64,000 bases of DNA from Kryptolebias marmoratus. Its lineage: Eukaryota; Chordata; Actinopteri; Cyprinodontiformes; Rivulidae. Below the pieces are notes generated by a model. That model was not told the origin of the DNA and ran no database searches. It saw nothing but the letters and a program-made list of their open reading frames with translations. This document shows positions 24,327 through 37,500 of the stretch, piece after piece. Positions within the stretch are counted from its first letter, which is position 1. Each line of letters opens with the position of its first letter. The translations under genes were made by a program, and so were the position numbers. Location of the stretch: assembly GCF_001649575.2 (NCBI RefSeq), contig NC_051433.1, positions 9,431,126 through 9,495,125 on the forward strand, given 5' to 3'.

Positions 24327-26555
24327 TGCAGTATTTGGGCTTCTGTGGTTCATTTTAAGTCATGAAGTGGGAAGACAAGAGCACACTGGGCTGTGTTTTT
24401 GTAAAAAGACTTGCTTTAAGTAAAATGTAATTTATTTATCTGCATCACTTTGATCCACTTTTAGGAAAAGGAGAAAACTCATGGAGCGCATCCAGTTGCC
24501 AATTCTAAGGACAAAACATTTAAAAACCTAATTTTAGCATCGATTTCAATCTTTTTCTAAGACATGTTACTGTTTTAACTATGCATAACTGAGTTAATAA
24601 ATTGTTAACTTTCACCTGAATGCATTTTTAACACCTAATGTCATAACTGAGTGGCTGAAAAGAAACCAAACGTAGGACCAAGTATAAGAGGCAGAATGAT
24701 ACAGGAACCCTTTGAATGAAACATATGCAAGAAACAAGAATAGAAGTCCAGTTTTCTTCTTTTAATGAGAATATTTAGCAACATTCTCTGCACTCCCAGC
24801 AGGAGGAGCAATAGAGAAAAGACAGAACTGGCTCCAGGGCTGAACAGACAATTAATCTTTATTCTGAATAACAATCATCTGAGCATTTTCTTTAAAGAAA
24901 TAGAAATTCAAGGTTTCCTACATTTGAGTCAACTAACAGACACAACTTTGTTTATTTTACCTAAAAAGTGAGAGAATGTGATAAAATAGCAAAATGTTCC
25001 CAACATGTTACATTTCTTAATGCATGCTGATTTTCCCTGAACAAATGTCAAAGGTTAAATTGTAAAATTTTACTTAAGAATAGCTCTTATTATGAAGGGA
25101 TCTTTCAAACATATCCACATGAAGACATGGTAAGGAAACGTGGCAGCAGAAATAACTGGTTTCACACAGATTTTAATAAAAGAGGTAACTGGAACTATCA
25201 GTAAGAGTGTCACATTTAAGTTAAGATGCTGTAGTGTTGCAGAATGTACTTGTCAAATTTTGCCTTGTTTATAAAAATGTATGTGTTTTTATGCTCTCTG
25301 CTCTGAGTGTGTTGAATTATTGATGGCGAGTGCCTATTTTAGGGTGAAAGTCAAACATTGCCTCAGCTAAACTCATGACCAGTGGTGCAGTACTAAGTTT
25401 AACTCAACCTTCCACTGAGATATTTCATTTTTTGACATTTTAATAGATCAGATCAGATTTAGTCTTGCTTCGGACTCTCAGCGTGACTTCATACTGTCAA
25501 GACCTACAAGTCTGAGGAAAACATACATAAACATGAGAGAAGAAGAATCCATCACCAACTTAAACATTTTATTGTATCAAACAAAGTCAGATTACAGATG
25601 TAATCGTCTATCAATTCAAGTAAAGCTAGAACTAAAACCTCTAGATTTAATTTCTGTAGAGTACACTATCACCATTCAAAAACACAACAAACGTCACATC
25701 GTTCTTAAATACACAGCAGGAAAAAACACGTAAAAGCTTTCACAGGAATGTTTTACCGTCCTTCTTCTTCGTTATGGATAAAGCAATCGTTGCTGCAACT
25801 AGGAAACAATCTGCTCATCAAGTGACATCGATACTAGCGTGGTATTTTTGTTTTCTGTTTCCCTTTTCTTTCAGTCAAGGCAAACATGATGTGAAGGTTA
25901 TGAAAGGATTGTCACATGAACTACAGTGAAACGCATAACATGAAATGATGACAAACATACTAACAGTGATTACTTTATATTTTCTTTAATAAATACAAAA
26001 CTAGAGGTTTAAAAGAATGCAGCAATTACAATGTGTGCCCAGAATGTAAATGTTGTCATTGTGTGAAATAAAGCACAGTAAATTTGCCGAATTTAGACAA
26101 AAAAAAAAGTCATCACTGCACATTCAGTGCCATGCAAGATGTTTTATGGCCAGGATTTAGATTACCAATAAGCGTAAACATGACAGAAATGAAGGTGCAA
26201 TTTGCAGACTGGAGATTAGTTTTCTGGTGTTAATCTAAAATATGTAAATTGATCTGCAAACATATTTTCCTGTAATGAAGTCTGCTCATCAGCTGCACAT
26301 CCACAACCACGATTTAACTGCTAACCATCTGGTATGTCAGTGTATCACTGTAAACAAACACATCTCTGCAGTCAGTTTGGGTGTTTATTTATCTACCACC
26401 CTGTTCAGATCGTAAAACACTGTTTTTTTTTAGTCAAATTAAAGTCAGCATAAATTTTTAACTTTCTGAATCTGTTCAGAGTCAGAGCAGGAGGCAGTGA
26501 ACACAGCTCACCAGAGAGACCAAGCCATGCATGCACACACACACACACGCACAGA

Positions 26556-26730
26556 CAATTTAGAATCACCAATTAACCTCACATGCATGGTTTTGGACTA
26601 CAAAACAGACAAAAAATAAATAAACGCAGTGACAGCGAGAACATGCAAACTCCACATAAAAAGAGCTGAGATTTGAACCATAGACGTTCTTGCTATGAGG
26701 TGCAAACCACTTCACCACCGTGTTCCCCTT
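26556..26730 (-). mobile_element. tRNA-derived SINE, inverted, decayed
   Basis: Read on the minus strand from 26730, it has an A-box-like tggtgaagtgg (26717-26707), then gcaagaacgtct and a B-box-like ggttcaaatctc (26679-26668). These are the two internal RNA polymerase III promoter boxes, spaced as in tRNA genes. The body then reads gtggagtttgcatgttctcg and ends in ggttaattggtgattctaaa. This matches a SINE type I recall as widespread in teleosts. A CA tract adjoins the 3' side near 26534-26549. Confidence 0.7.
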
Positions 26731-28151
26731 GACCTAAATTGTATCTTATTTTTGAGTAATCATGACAGTTTTTTTTTTCTTGTTAACATTAACTTAATGT
26801 TCCTTTTTATCTGAACTCCTGCTAGCTTCTCTTTTTTTAACTGAAAGCAACCTGAGCCTCTAAGTTAGTTAAGACTTAAAAATCCACCATAGCAACATTT
26901 AACACTTAATATTTGCAATTCAAACTATCCGTTTTTCATGTTTCAGGCTTATTTCTGTAAGAATATTTCAGGTCATTGACAGAGACCGTGCTTTTTGTGT
27001 TGCAGCAGGAAGCATTTTGGTTGCAATGATACAAACGTTTAATAGAAAAAATAACCCACATCATTTCACGTTACTGCTGTATAAAATAAATTTTAACACA
27101 TTAAACAATTCATTGACTGATAGCAAAATAAGTCATGATAAGGCAAATAATAGTTAGTAAATATGTGTTTAATTTCACTTGTTTTTTTTAAGAAAAATAA
27201 TTTAAAACCACAGATGGAAAATTGGTCTTTTTGCCTGTTAGCCTGGGTCTGATTGGGATTCTATTTGTCTAATCCATCCACATTATTTGCAGGTAAGGTT
27301 GAAGCTGTATTATTATTTTAATTAGCCTTTAATAAACATTTTCCAGAAACATTCTCGCAGCAGCTTGAGGTCAATTCCTACCTCTGTCCAGTCGTACCCA
27401 CATTCTCTATTTACAAAAAGAAGCTTTCTACCACAGGCCTCTTTGTTCCTCCCTACATCCACTTCGTCCCACTTGTTTTGTACCCACCTCGGCAGCTGCC
27501 CCAGTGTTGATAATTTAGCCTAGATGACACTTTGAAATGAAGACATACAAATTTGGACCATTATTATGATTATTATTATCAGTGTAATTAGGACATTTGA
27601 GGTTGTAGCCCATGATGTTTTTTGTCAGCTGCCAGAGACAAAATGGCAATAGTCACATATAAAATGACAACCACTGTGTTTAAAGTAGGCGTACAATTTG
27701 AAGAGGTACAACTTGACCAGAGGCTGTTTGCAACAGCAGCATCTCTTGTGCGCTGTTTGTGTCAGACATAAAATATTCAGGTACAGTGCTGACTTGTTGG
27801 GCACTCGGAGGAATTTGCAGCAATACAACACAATCATTGCAAATACGAGCATAAAATGCTTGACATGTCACAAGAAGAATAAAAACACAGGAAAAATGCA
27901 AGCTGTCACACCTCCTGTGCAGATATCTGGTCTGACAGAAGCGTTAACATCGTGTTCATGGCAGATGTGTGCAAGGTTTGTCAAATCACTTATTAAATAT
28001 TAAGTTGAAGCATTTGGTCAATTTTAGTTGGGCTTTTTTCAGACCATACTTTGTAGATATCAACTAATCAACTAAAAGGGACTGAGTAGTGACTTTTGAA
28101 TTCAAATACAACATTTTTGAGCTCCAATTCTTCATGATGTTCAGATTCAAA

Positions 28152-28157
28152 TTTATT
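28152..28157 (-). other. ppp1r1a: Candidate ppp1r1a polyadenylation signal
   Basis: AATAAA on the minus strand, about 405 nt downstream of the ppp1r1a stop codon; the first canonical hexamer I noted there. Confidence 0.35.
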
Positions 28158-28561
28158 GCTTAAACCATAAATGTTAAAGTCATGGCACATGTTTTCCCTC
28201 TATAAGGATGCTAATTAATATTTCCTTTAATTAAGGAACAATAAACACTAAGGATGCGTATGATAATGGTTGTGTTACTGAAACATGAAAATACCGTCCC
28301 ACGTTCATACATACAGTAGGCTAGCTTTAGATCAGTGCAGGAAAAAGCTGTAAAAAATGATAAATGTCCCTTTACAGAGGTTTTTTTCTCACAAAATAAA
28401 TGTAGAAATATCATTTCTTGCTCTTACAGTGGCAGCTAAGGCCTGACTGTAGAGGAATATAGACGTCCTGATGTTTCTTAAAAGTGAATCTGCAGACAAT
28501 CTTCTGTCATCCTACTGGGCTGACTGAGCGGACTGAAAGACTCTAAGCTGCACAGACGTTT

Positions 28562-31500
28562 CTATTTCTCTTTATCCAGGCTGCATTTCTTCATCTTCTC
28601 TTGTGATGGCTGATTTTTGCTGGCTGCTCTGCCTGTTGTGTCTGAAAATATAGACGGATGCATTAATTATTGCAAGAAAGTAAAAGTGGTGAAGCTAACA
28701 AGCAGCTTATATGGAATATTTGATAACACTTTGTTCTCACTTGGATATTTTCTGTGTAAATGTTTTTCTTTTTTTTCTGGTTTGTTTCATCTGCACAAAA
28801 ACAAAGAATGTATGTAAGCATCATTTCATCCAGTGCCCTAGTGTGAGAAATGTATTTGTGATAAAATTCAAAGAGTTCTTGATGCTTGTTTAGTAAAAGT
28901 CTTTTCCAAGATAATTTTCTGTCAATTGTGCAGCAACTGGATTCTCCTATAATTATCAAAATCTCTCTTGCAAGGTTTTAAGCTGTGGTTTTGTTGCCAG
29001 TGTGCACTTCTTTGGGCCAATCAGAAACCTTTAGTGAGGTTTAAACACTTAAAATTAGTTATACACCATACTTACTTCTTTATAAATACATCTTTATTAC
29101 AAAAAAATTAAGGAGCAACAGTGAATGTTTTTCTCAATGAATCAAAAACCTTTTTAAATCTTCTGCCTGTTCTGAGCTAGGGCTGAACTTACCAGCTCAC
29201 TGCTGGTACTAGTTTGTGTCATTTAATGTTTAAAGATTACGCTTCAATAATGTTCATAAACAAAGAGCGCATCCAGTCACGTACCAAGCAGGTTTTCAAG
29301 CTGCTTCCCATTTTCCAGTGACAACTTCCCAAACAGATTCCTAAGCCATCTGGTACATCAGGTAGTAATTTTTTATACACAACCATGCAAATAGTTTAAG
29401 CCCTGGATTTTTTCATATAAACAAGCAAGACAAATGATTAAAACATGGTTCTTGACCTCTGCAAAGTAGCATGTTAAGTGGCTTTGTGCTTTAGGTAGTA
29501 ATTACTGCCAGGATCCTAACAAAGCTGTACAAAGTCTCATTCAGTGCCCAGTTATGCTGCTGGTTATGCCCTGGTACTGGATTGGATACTTAAAACTGGA
29601 GCAACTACTGACAAATTCTGAAACGCAACAAAAACATTTTAAAACAGGTGTATGCCTTTCTCAGTATTTTACCCATCAAAGTGACTTCACAAATGTTTGT
29701 TGGCAAATAAAGCTGGATTGGATTGGTTACCAAGGTAAATGACACCAAGCCAAGCTTACTAAACTGTTAAACATGTCTAAATAAACCCTGCTTGCATAGT
29801 AAACACAGAGAGCGCCTGACAGGAAAAACAACAAAGGAAATGTGTAAAAGGCACTTCTTTACGTACCTGTGTTTGTATTCTCTCGTTGCGATGAGGGATC
29901 TGCTACAGTGGCCACACTGGAACAATCATCTTTAGAAAGGGGGCACTCAAGTCCACCAGCAGCCTCTAATAGACTCTCCCTTGAGAACTCTGTAGGTGGC
30001 AGAGAGACAAACAGAGAATGAATTGAAAGAAAAAAAACTTTCCACTGATGAAGCTGACCTGCCAACACACAACATCATCCAGCGGGGTCTTTTTTAAATG
30101 ATGTCAGTGTACAGAACTGATCCACCTTTTATCAATCAATGCCACCTGACATTTCCAACTGCAGGTTGTTTACTCTTCAGAACAAATTTAAACGGCTGCT
30201 CTTTGATTGGATCCATACTCGACAGGACTGGTGTTAATGGTCATTGATTTGCTTTCCCCAGCTTCCTCTTTGCTCCTTTCATCTAGACTGAGAACTTCAT
30301 TTACGGCTCCACCGGTGAACAATTTAAAAAAGAGCCTGGTCAGGAGTACAGCTTTTACGTTTTACAACACACCCACACCTGCACTCAAATACATATCTGC
30401 AGTGTTTAAAATTTAAACTGTTGCATTCTGACGCAACTCCCTTAGAAAAAACAATGATCACATATGATGCATTAGTTTCAGGCCATCACTGAAGTGTTGC
30501 ATGTGCTGTGCTGGACCTGTTACAGTCATTTATTTGGCCTGAGCTAAGCTGTTTTACAAGTAAGACACTTTAGCACAGATAGCATCTGCCAAGGTTTCAG
30601 CTTGACCATGTAAACGTTCTTTTAAAGGAGAAGTTCAATATTTCGAGAAACACTCATTCGCTGCGTTGCTGTGAGTTCAAAGAGATGATCAATAACACTT
30701 TTTCTTTTAAATACATAGCTTAAAACAGCAGCTTAATAGTTAAAGCTTAGCATAAATATTGTCATCCATGTAGAATCACTCTAAGTTTATAGATAAGGCT
30801 GATTTTAAGGGCTGAATAAAAAATGTTTGTTTTGTTTTATTTTGCAAATATAAACTAACTTTCAGGTAACTATCAGCGTGCGACCAAAATGATGTGAGTG
30901 AAATATCAATATTGTAGCTTTTGGCAGGAAAGCAAAGTACATTTCAGAAAACTTCATGTTTTGTCCTTCTAGTTAATTAATTCTTCCTCAGTGTTTTTAT
31001 TCTTCTTTACCATGTTCCAATAAACCCTATTCCTTCCATATATAATTTGTCTCATTCACTGGTTTAGTTCCCTCTCATTTTCCCACTTTTCTACATGTTT
31101 TGGTCACATTGGGCAGAGAGAGAGGCGAAGCCAGAGCGCAGACTCATTGCAAAAACTAAAAGGAACTAATTTATTAAGAATAAACGAACAAAACAAAGGC
31201 TGACATGGCAGCAAAAACTAAACAACCAAAATTCAACACTGAAATACAAGCAAACCTGAGACACAAGACGAGAGGACAACCAGACAGCACATGAAGCAAC
31301 AACGGACCAGCAAGTAAGTGGAGGAGATGACCAGGTTTTAAAGACAGGAGATAATTAGGGGAAGTGGGCACAGGTGAGATGATTGCAAAGCTTGGGGAAG
31401 GTGTAGATGGGCGTGGCAGGCAGACAAGAGATTCACTGAGGAGAAGTGAAATGATGACAGAGGTCACATCTCCATCCAGTTGATGGCGGTAATGCACAGC

Positions 31501-34500
31501 GTTTGCAAACTGCCAGAAAATGCCATAGAAGAAGATTACAGAGGCACAGAGAACAAGAGAAAATGTGAAGACAACAATAAACCCAAACCAAAAGAAACCA
31601 GAATCAAACACAAAGTACAAAAAGAAACACACAGTAGAACCGAATCCTGACAGTTATAATGTGTAAAAATAGGATTTTATCAGGTTTCCAATTTCCATTT
31701 GCTCTTTATATAAGGGTGTTTTTGTTGTTGTTGGTATTTGACAGATTTGAATTGTTGTTTGTTTGATTTGTTTTTTTCTTAACTCAGTGGCATTCCAAGA
31801 TCTGACCCTCCATCAAGGTTTTTCTTCTTGAGTGGATTTCCTTAAACTTTGGTTGAAGCAAGTAGGAAATAAATTTGGTTTGCTGCAGTCCTTGTTCTGT
31901 GAGGCTGCATTTGGATCCTCACCTTTTATAAGCCATTAGGCTGCATTGTTATGGCACCAAAATACATTTTTCACAAGACAGAGAAATCCACCTCCGTAAC
32001 AGTTTTGCTCCTTATTAGCACTGCAACACCTGCTACTTTTGCTTATCTTTATTTTTTCTTTTACACAGTCACGCTGACTAAAATTTGAAAATGGAAAGCA
32101 ACCGTGTACTTTTGCTGAAGTAGAAAGCTAAAAGAGAAATGTGAAATTACTGACTTTTATTGTGCTGCTGCTGTATGTGTTTACTCCACTTCGTTTCAGA
32201 GAAAATGTTTAAATTTCATTTTACAAGTGGCAACTCAAGGTAGAAAATTCCTCAATCTGCTGCTCATTTTAAATGATTACACCAAAAAACAAGCTGCTAC
32301 TCACAAAAATTCAGATTGAAAAATGTTTTTTTTTATTATTACTGTTGAATTAAAGGTTTTATTGAGTTTATGTTTTTTTAGAAAGGAGCCTCTCTTCAGT
32401 CTCTAAGCTTACCCTCCATTTGGCAGCGCAGTTTCTCAAAGGCCTCTGCTGTGGCCTCGTCGTCATGTGGGAGTTCCTCTCCTGTGGGAATGGAGTCAGG
32501 ACTGGGCCGGTCTGACAAGCAGCTCTCCGAGGAGCATTCGTCTCCCGCTCCCTGCTGCTGCCGGTACAGGTGGTGCTCTACCAGGAACTGCAGCTCTGGA
32601 AGGAGAGGGAGTGCAGAGAGAGATAAATACTGTCAGGGGCAGAAAGGAGACGTTTAAAAGTAGTACGCTCAAAAAATAAAGGCTCAAGTGTGGATAATCT
32701 GTAGGTGGAAATTCAATAAAAACTCCGGAAAACAGATATTAGATTACCAGTTTCTGTTAACTTGTAATATTTAACCAATCTCCTCTGCTGTTTGGGATGA
32801 GGGGGAGGGAAAACAACATAAAAACTGAGAAATTATTTCTTTAACTCTGTCTTCAGGCTCCACAGTTTTAACAGTCTGACTCACACTGGAAACAAAAGCT
32901 GATAATTGCCTCAATCATCCATCTTCTTTACCTGCTTCTCAGTTTTCTCGAATAATTAAACTATTATCCTCCCAGCACTTTGGCTATTAAATTAATTAAA
33001 AATAAATACCGTAGAGCTTCAAATGTGTGCTGAAAAACACCAATTTTTTGTTATCTTGTTTCAGTTTGCAATTTATTCTGCTTCACTGCATATGTTCCAC
33101 ACAACCATTTACATCCCCTGAAACTGTACACTTAAAATAGCATCTGCGCTACTGTGACCTAAAAAGACTTATAGAAAGCATTAAGTGCTGGAACATTTCT
33201 GAAGTTTGTTTTTGAATGTGTGGGTCTGTTGCTTGGCTGCTTTTTATGAAAGTGCCTAAACCAACATGTCTCGTTCTCATGTAAGCCCCGCCTTTTTAGG
33301 TCAAAAACAGAACATTTAGGGGAGTTCAAGTCTAAAGATAAGACGATTTGTTTTGTGTTAAGTTATTACATCAAGCTGAATTTGTAACTAAACGCCAAAG
33401 TTAGAAGGAACTTCCTATCTATGCTGCAACAAAAAAAAAGATATTTCTGACCTTATAAACTTGAGGCACTTCTACTAAAAAAACGTTTTTGTCCACTCTC
33501 TTTTATGTTATTGTTTTTGTTTATCAGTTAGGATATTTCTTCAAAAAATACAACAGGAAAAATTAAATAGAGAAACTACTTTGATTTCAGTATGTATAAG
33601 GGATTGGAAATTGTCCTCCCTGGCATTGGTAAAAAAAATAAATAAAAAAAAAAACATTCTAAAAAAAATAAACAAGAGCAAAAAGAGATTAAAAAAAGAC
33701 TTGCTGATCCTGGTGAGTTCCGACAAAAGCCATTAGTCTTTGTTTTGATGTCTGAAGACGTTTTATTTCTTTACTTCAGACTTTGAACTTTCTAAATTTG
33801 AAAGTTCCCCAAATGAGAAGTGAAACATCTTCAAGATTTAAAAAGAAGTCCATTAGTTTTCCAAGATTACCATGCTGTGGATGACTGAAAACCTTCACCA
33901 GTACAGATTTCTGCTGGTGTTTCTCTGAATGTGTGTGAACCAAACTACAGTTTCAACACCACATGGACTGAATTGATGATGACAAGACTTTATAATGAAC
34001 TCCACCTTTCATTGTGGGGGTTCCTTTTTGTCCTTTCCGTCGTTGTCGAGGGGAATTCAACAAGGCTGCCTGGAAAATATCAACACTGTATGTCAGCTTA
34101 GAAGAAAAAACAAAGACGAAAGACTGTGTTTCAATAGAAACAGAGCTCCATAAGAAAAAAAAACTCCTGATTGTGTTTTCAAAATCATATTTCAATAAAA
34201 CTGGCTTTCATAGAGCACCAATAAGATTACCTTGTACAACTGGTTTGGGAGTCGATCTTCATCTATTTCTGTAAGAGGAAATAATCAGTTTAGTACTGGG
34301 CACAAATTTGATAGACTCAAACAAACTTGAGGCATAAACGTCTCACTGCTTTTATATCAAAATAAAAGTTTTCAGTATCAATAGCTGTAGCACTGCGAAC
34401 GGTTCAGAGAGAAATCTGTAAAAGGTGACCTCGAGCCAGATGGTTATCTGACACTCACACGTGCTTCGTTTTTCCCTCTCCACCCACCAGTGTGGGTGGT

Positions 34501-37500
34501 GTTACTGCTCAACTTTTATTGCACAACATCCTTATACAAGAAGATGAGCAACTCAACAGTACATGGCGTGAGTAAACTCTCCTCTGCTGTATTCAGGAAC
34601 ATAATAGGTAAAACATAGTTTCACAGCCAAGACTTAAATTTTGTAACTAAAGCAAAAAAACATTGGAAGGCTCTGAAATCATCTCATGTCATGATTTCCT
34701 TTAAATGTTGTGAAAGCCAAAATGTTGGTTCATACAGAACAATAATAACTTTAGTTTGCCAAATTAAAGATGCTCCAAATTATGAAACACACAGAAACTT
34801 GATGACACGATTTCTGACTGGTCAAAAAATCCATTAATAACATGATGACAGTGCTGAAACATTTATTTCAACACAGACAAAATGAAAAATGATCACAATA
34901 CACAGTTAGTGTTATTATGAAGAATGTGACACAGTTTCCAAACAGACAATTAGACTAATATAATAAAATTACTGAAAAGAAAAGGAATTTAACCAGAATA
35001 TTAACAGAAATATGAAGGTGGAACCCTTTTGGACTGAAGCAGGAAGTCTGCAGCGTAATACAATTTATTCAGACATTTTCTTTCATCACTTAAAGCAGCT
35101 GACATGTAGTTTTTTATTTATTTATTGCAATTATGAAGTTTCTAAGAACCTCACTGGATTGCTTCAGAAATAACATTATGTGAAAATACTGCTACAACAT
35201 CAAAGAGTTTCTTTTTTTAATGTACGATGAAGCCATTCCTGTGATCAGTCCCAAATATTTTGATCCTGCATCCAAATCTGCAGATTACAAACCCCAAACT
35301 TTTTTTTTTCTAGGACACCAGCTAGTTGCTTGGCAACCTATGCATCCCTAGGCATTGGAAGTGCAGAGTGTGTGTTGTGTATGCGTGCGTGTGTGTGTAA
35401 GTGTGTGTGTGTACTATCACTTGTGCATATAATATTCCTGCTTAAAAATATGTGCTGGCTTTCCAAAAAACCTATAATGTGCTTATTTCCTGATTACTTG
35501 GTTTCTCTCCTTTCTTCTCTGGCCAGAAACACAGATCCAGAGGTGCATAAAAACGTAAGACAAATTTTAATATGGAAAGAACTCATCTTCAAGCTTTAAC
35601 TCTTTATAGTAATATTTTTAACTTTTTTTTATTTTTCACATCTATAAGAGGTCTGAGGCATCATTGCCAGGAAGCAAAGGCATCACAAACTGTCCTTTCT
35701 TGTATAGCAGATGGTTGTAAATCTTGATAAACTTGTATTTAACCGACACATGTCAAACATAAAATCAGCTTTAGCTCATTATTGCAAAATCAAGATACAA
35801 CAATAAAAAATCAGTACTTGTTAGTGTGTATCTAAAGAGTAAATATTATCAAAAAAAGTTCATTATCAAATGTTGATTCAAAAACTTGTTTGTTTCTATA
35901 AAGAGGTGAACTCATGCAACAGGCTTGAGGATGGACTGAAACTATGTAAAAAGTGTAAAACACTATAAAATTAGTATACAAACCTAAAATTCTGAATTCC
36001 CTTATGGTACTACATTTGTTTTAGTGAACTAAATTTATACTGTGACCTGGTAGTGTTGCACTTTAATAGTTATTTACTCAAACAGATCCTGTGGGTTAAA
36101 AATAAGCAGCGTTCTTGGTGGAATATCATCGCTGGTGAAACAAAATGCTGGTTTTTTTTACATTTTTTATTCCCCAGAGAGAAATCCTGTCTTGGTATAA
36201 ATAGATAAATCGATTCAGTTGGTTTCAGGTTTTTAAAAAGCTATTAGAAAACAACAGGCATTAAATAGTTTGACAGAGTGAGTCTAGTTTGTCTGGAGCA
36301 CTTCTGAGTTAAAGATTTCAAAAATAAAAAAAATATTATGCAAATAAATGTCTATGGTACATTTATAAATTAAAATAAGATAAGGCTAATCCTCAAAACA
36401 GAAATGGCTGTGTGAAATGTTTGTGCACCACAGATTCAATCACACTGAAGCTTCAGAATTAATTTTATCTTTAAGGTGATGGTTTGATTGATGATTGCAC
36501 TGCAGTGGAAGCTGAAGGCTCGGAGCGGTAAGCAGCTGTGTTTGGATTTGAACAAACGTTGTGTTGTAGATGTGGATGAAAAATCAATTTGGGTCAAGAA
36601 ACAAAACTTGGCATTCGCATGGCTGATTGTCAGATTGTTTTGTCTTTGTGTGCAGCCCATCTGTGCTGCGGAATGAGAGAAAAGGCCAATAAAAAAGCCT
36701 TTTCAGCAGTGATGAGTCTATCACTGCAACTCCCAGCTGAACGACTGAGACAAAGCAAGATGAGAGCAGAGAGCGCAGCCAAGACTCTTCATTTCTGCTG
36801 TGTTTAAACTGTAAATTGGTGTCAGTTCAAAGCTGCCTAACAGCATTAAAAACAGCAAGATCATAAAAAAAGTAGAGTTGAACAATCAAGGGTACAGCCA
36901 GAGATGTTTTAAGGTTGATTTATCTTATTTTTTAGTTTGCTGATGCTTACAACCATGAAAGAGAAGGCAAATCTTTTTTTTTTCTTACACTATTTACCAC
37001 AAGTGGCCGCTTTTTTTTATTCTAGACTAGATATTCTACCTCCTTCACCCCTCCTTTTTGTATGTCAGTTACAAAAGGGACACTAAATGCACTTCTGATG
37101 CAGATGCAGTCCCATCTCAACAGGATTAATGAAAACAAAAACCGGATGATGTTACTATGGAAATATGAGCATAATGGTATCCCTCACCTCACCCTTCGTT
37201 TCTGCATATATGAGCTCTAATTTCTTCATTGAATCTACTGTCACACTCGTCTGATTTTCAATTTTTATCATCCTGTTCTAGTCCAATGCTTCCTTTTCTG
37301 TATTCTAGGAGTGATTCTGTCTTTATTCCCAGTATTTAATTAGCATTGTCTCATTTTGCCATTCAGTCTGTCTGATTTCTTAGAAAAGCATATGTTACGA
37401 GCAATACCTCTTTTGCACGTTTTACTCTATCCACTAATGTGTTTAGAAAGTGTAAGATGGCAACACAGCGTGCAGCTGACTCAGCTGACTTATTTTCCCA

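Larger units (their letters stand above)
23941..28561. other. Convergent 3' region between pde1b and ppp1r1a
   Basis: pde1b reads in from the left and ppp1r1a from the right. Plus-strand AATAAA at 24321-24326 (about 380 nt past the pde1b stop) and 24596-24601 are candidate pde1b polyadenylation signals. Minus-strand AATAAA (tttatt at 28152-28157, about 405 nt past the ppp1r1a stop) is a candidate for ppp1r1a. A SINE lies at 26556-26730. The remainder is AT-rich with no recognisable gene. Confidence 0.6.

Noticed and set aside
26556..26730. A functional tRNA gene suggested by A- and B-box-like motifs
   Set aside because: No cloverleaf acceptor stem is evident and the flanking body matches a SINE; the boxes are decayed.
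31174..31632. 152-codon minus-strand open frame, the longest in the window
   Set aside because: It lies wholly in an A/C-rich interspersed repeat; the Phe/Val/Leu/Ser-rich translation is what that composition gives, and it matches no family I know.
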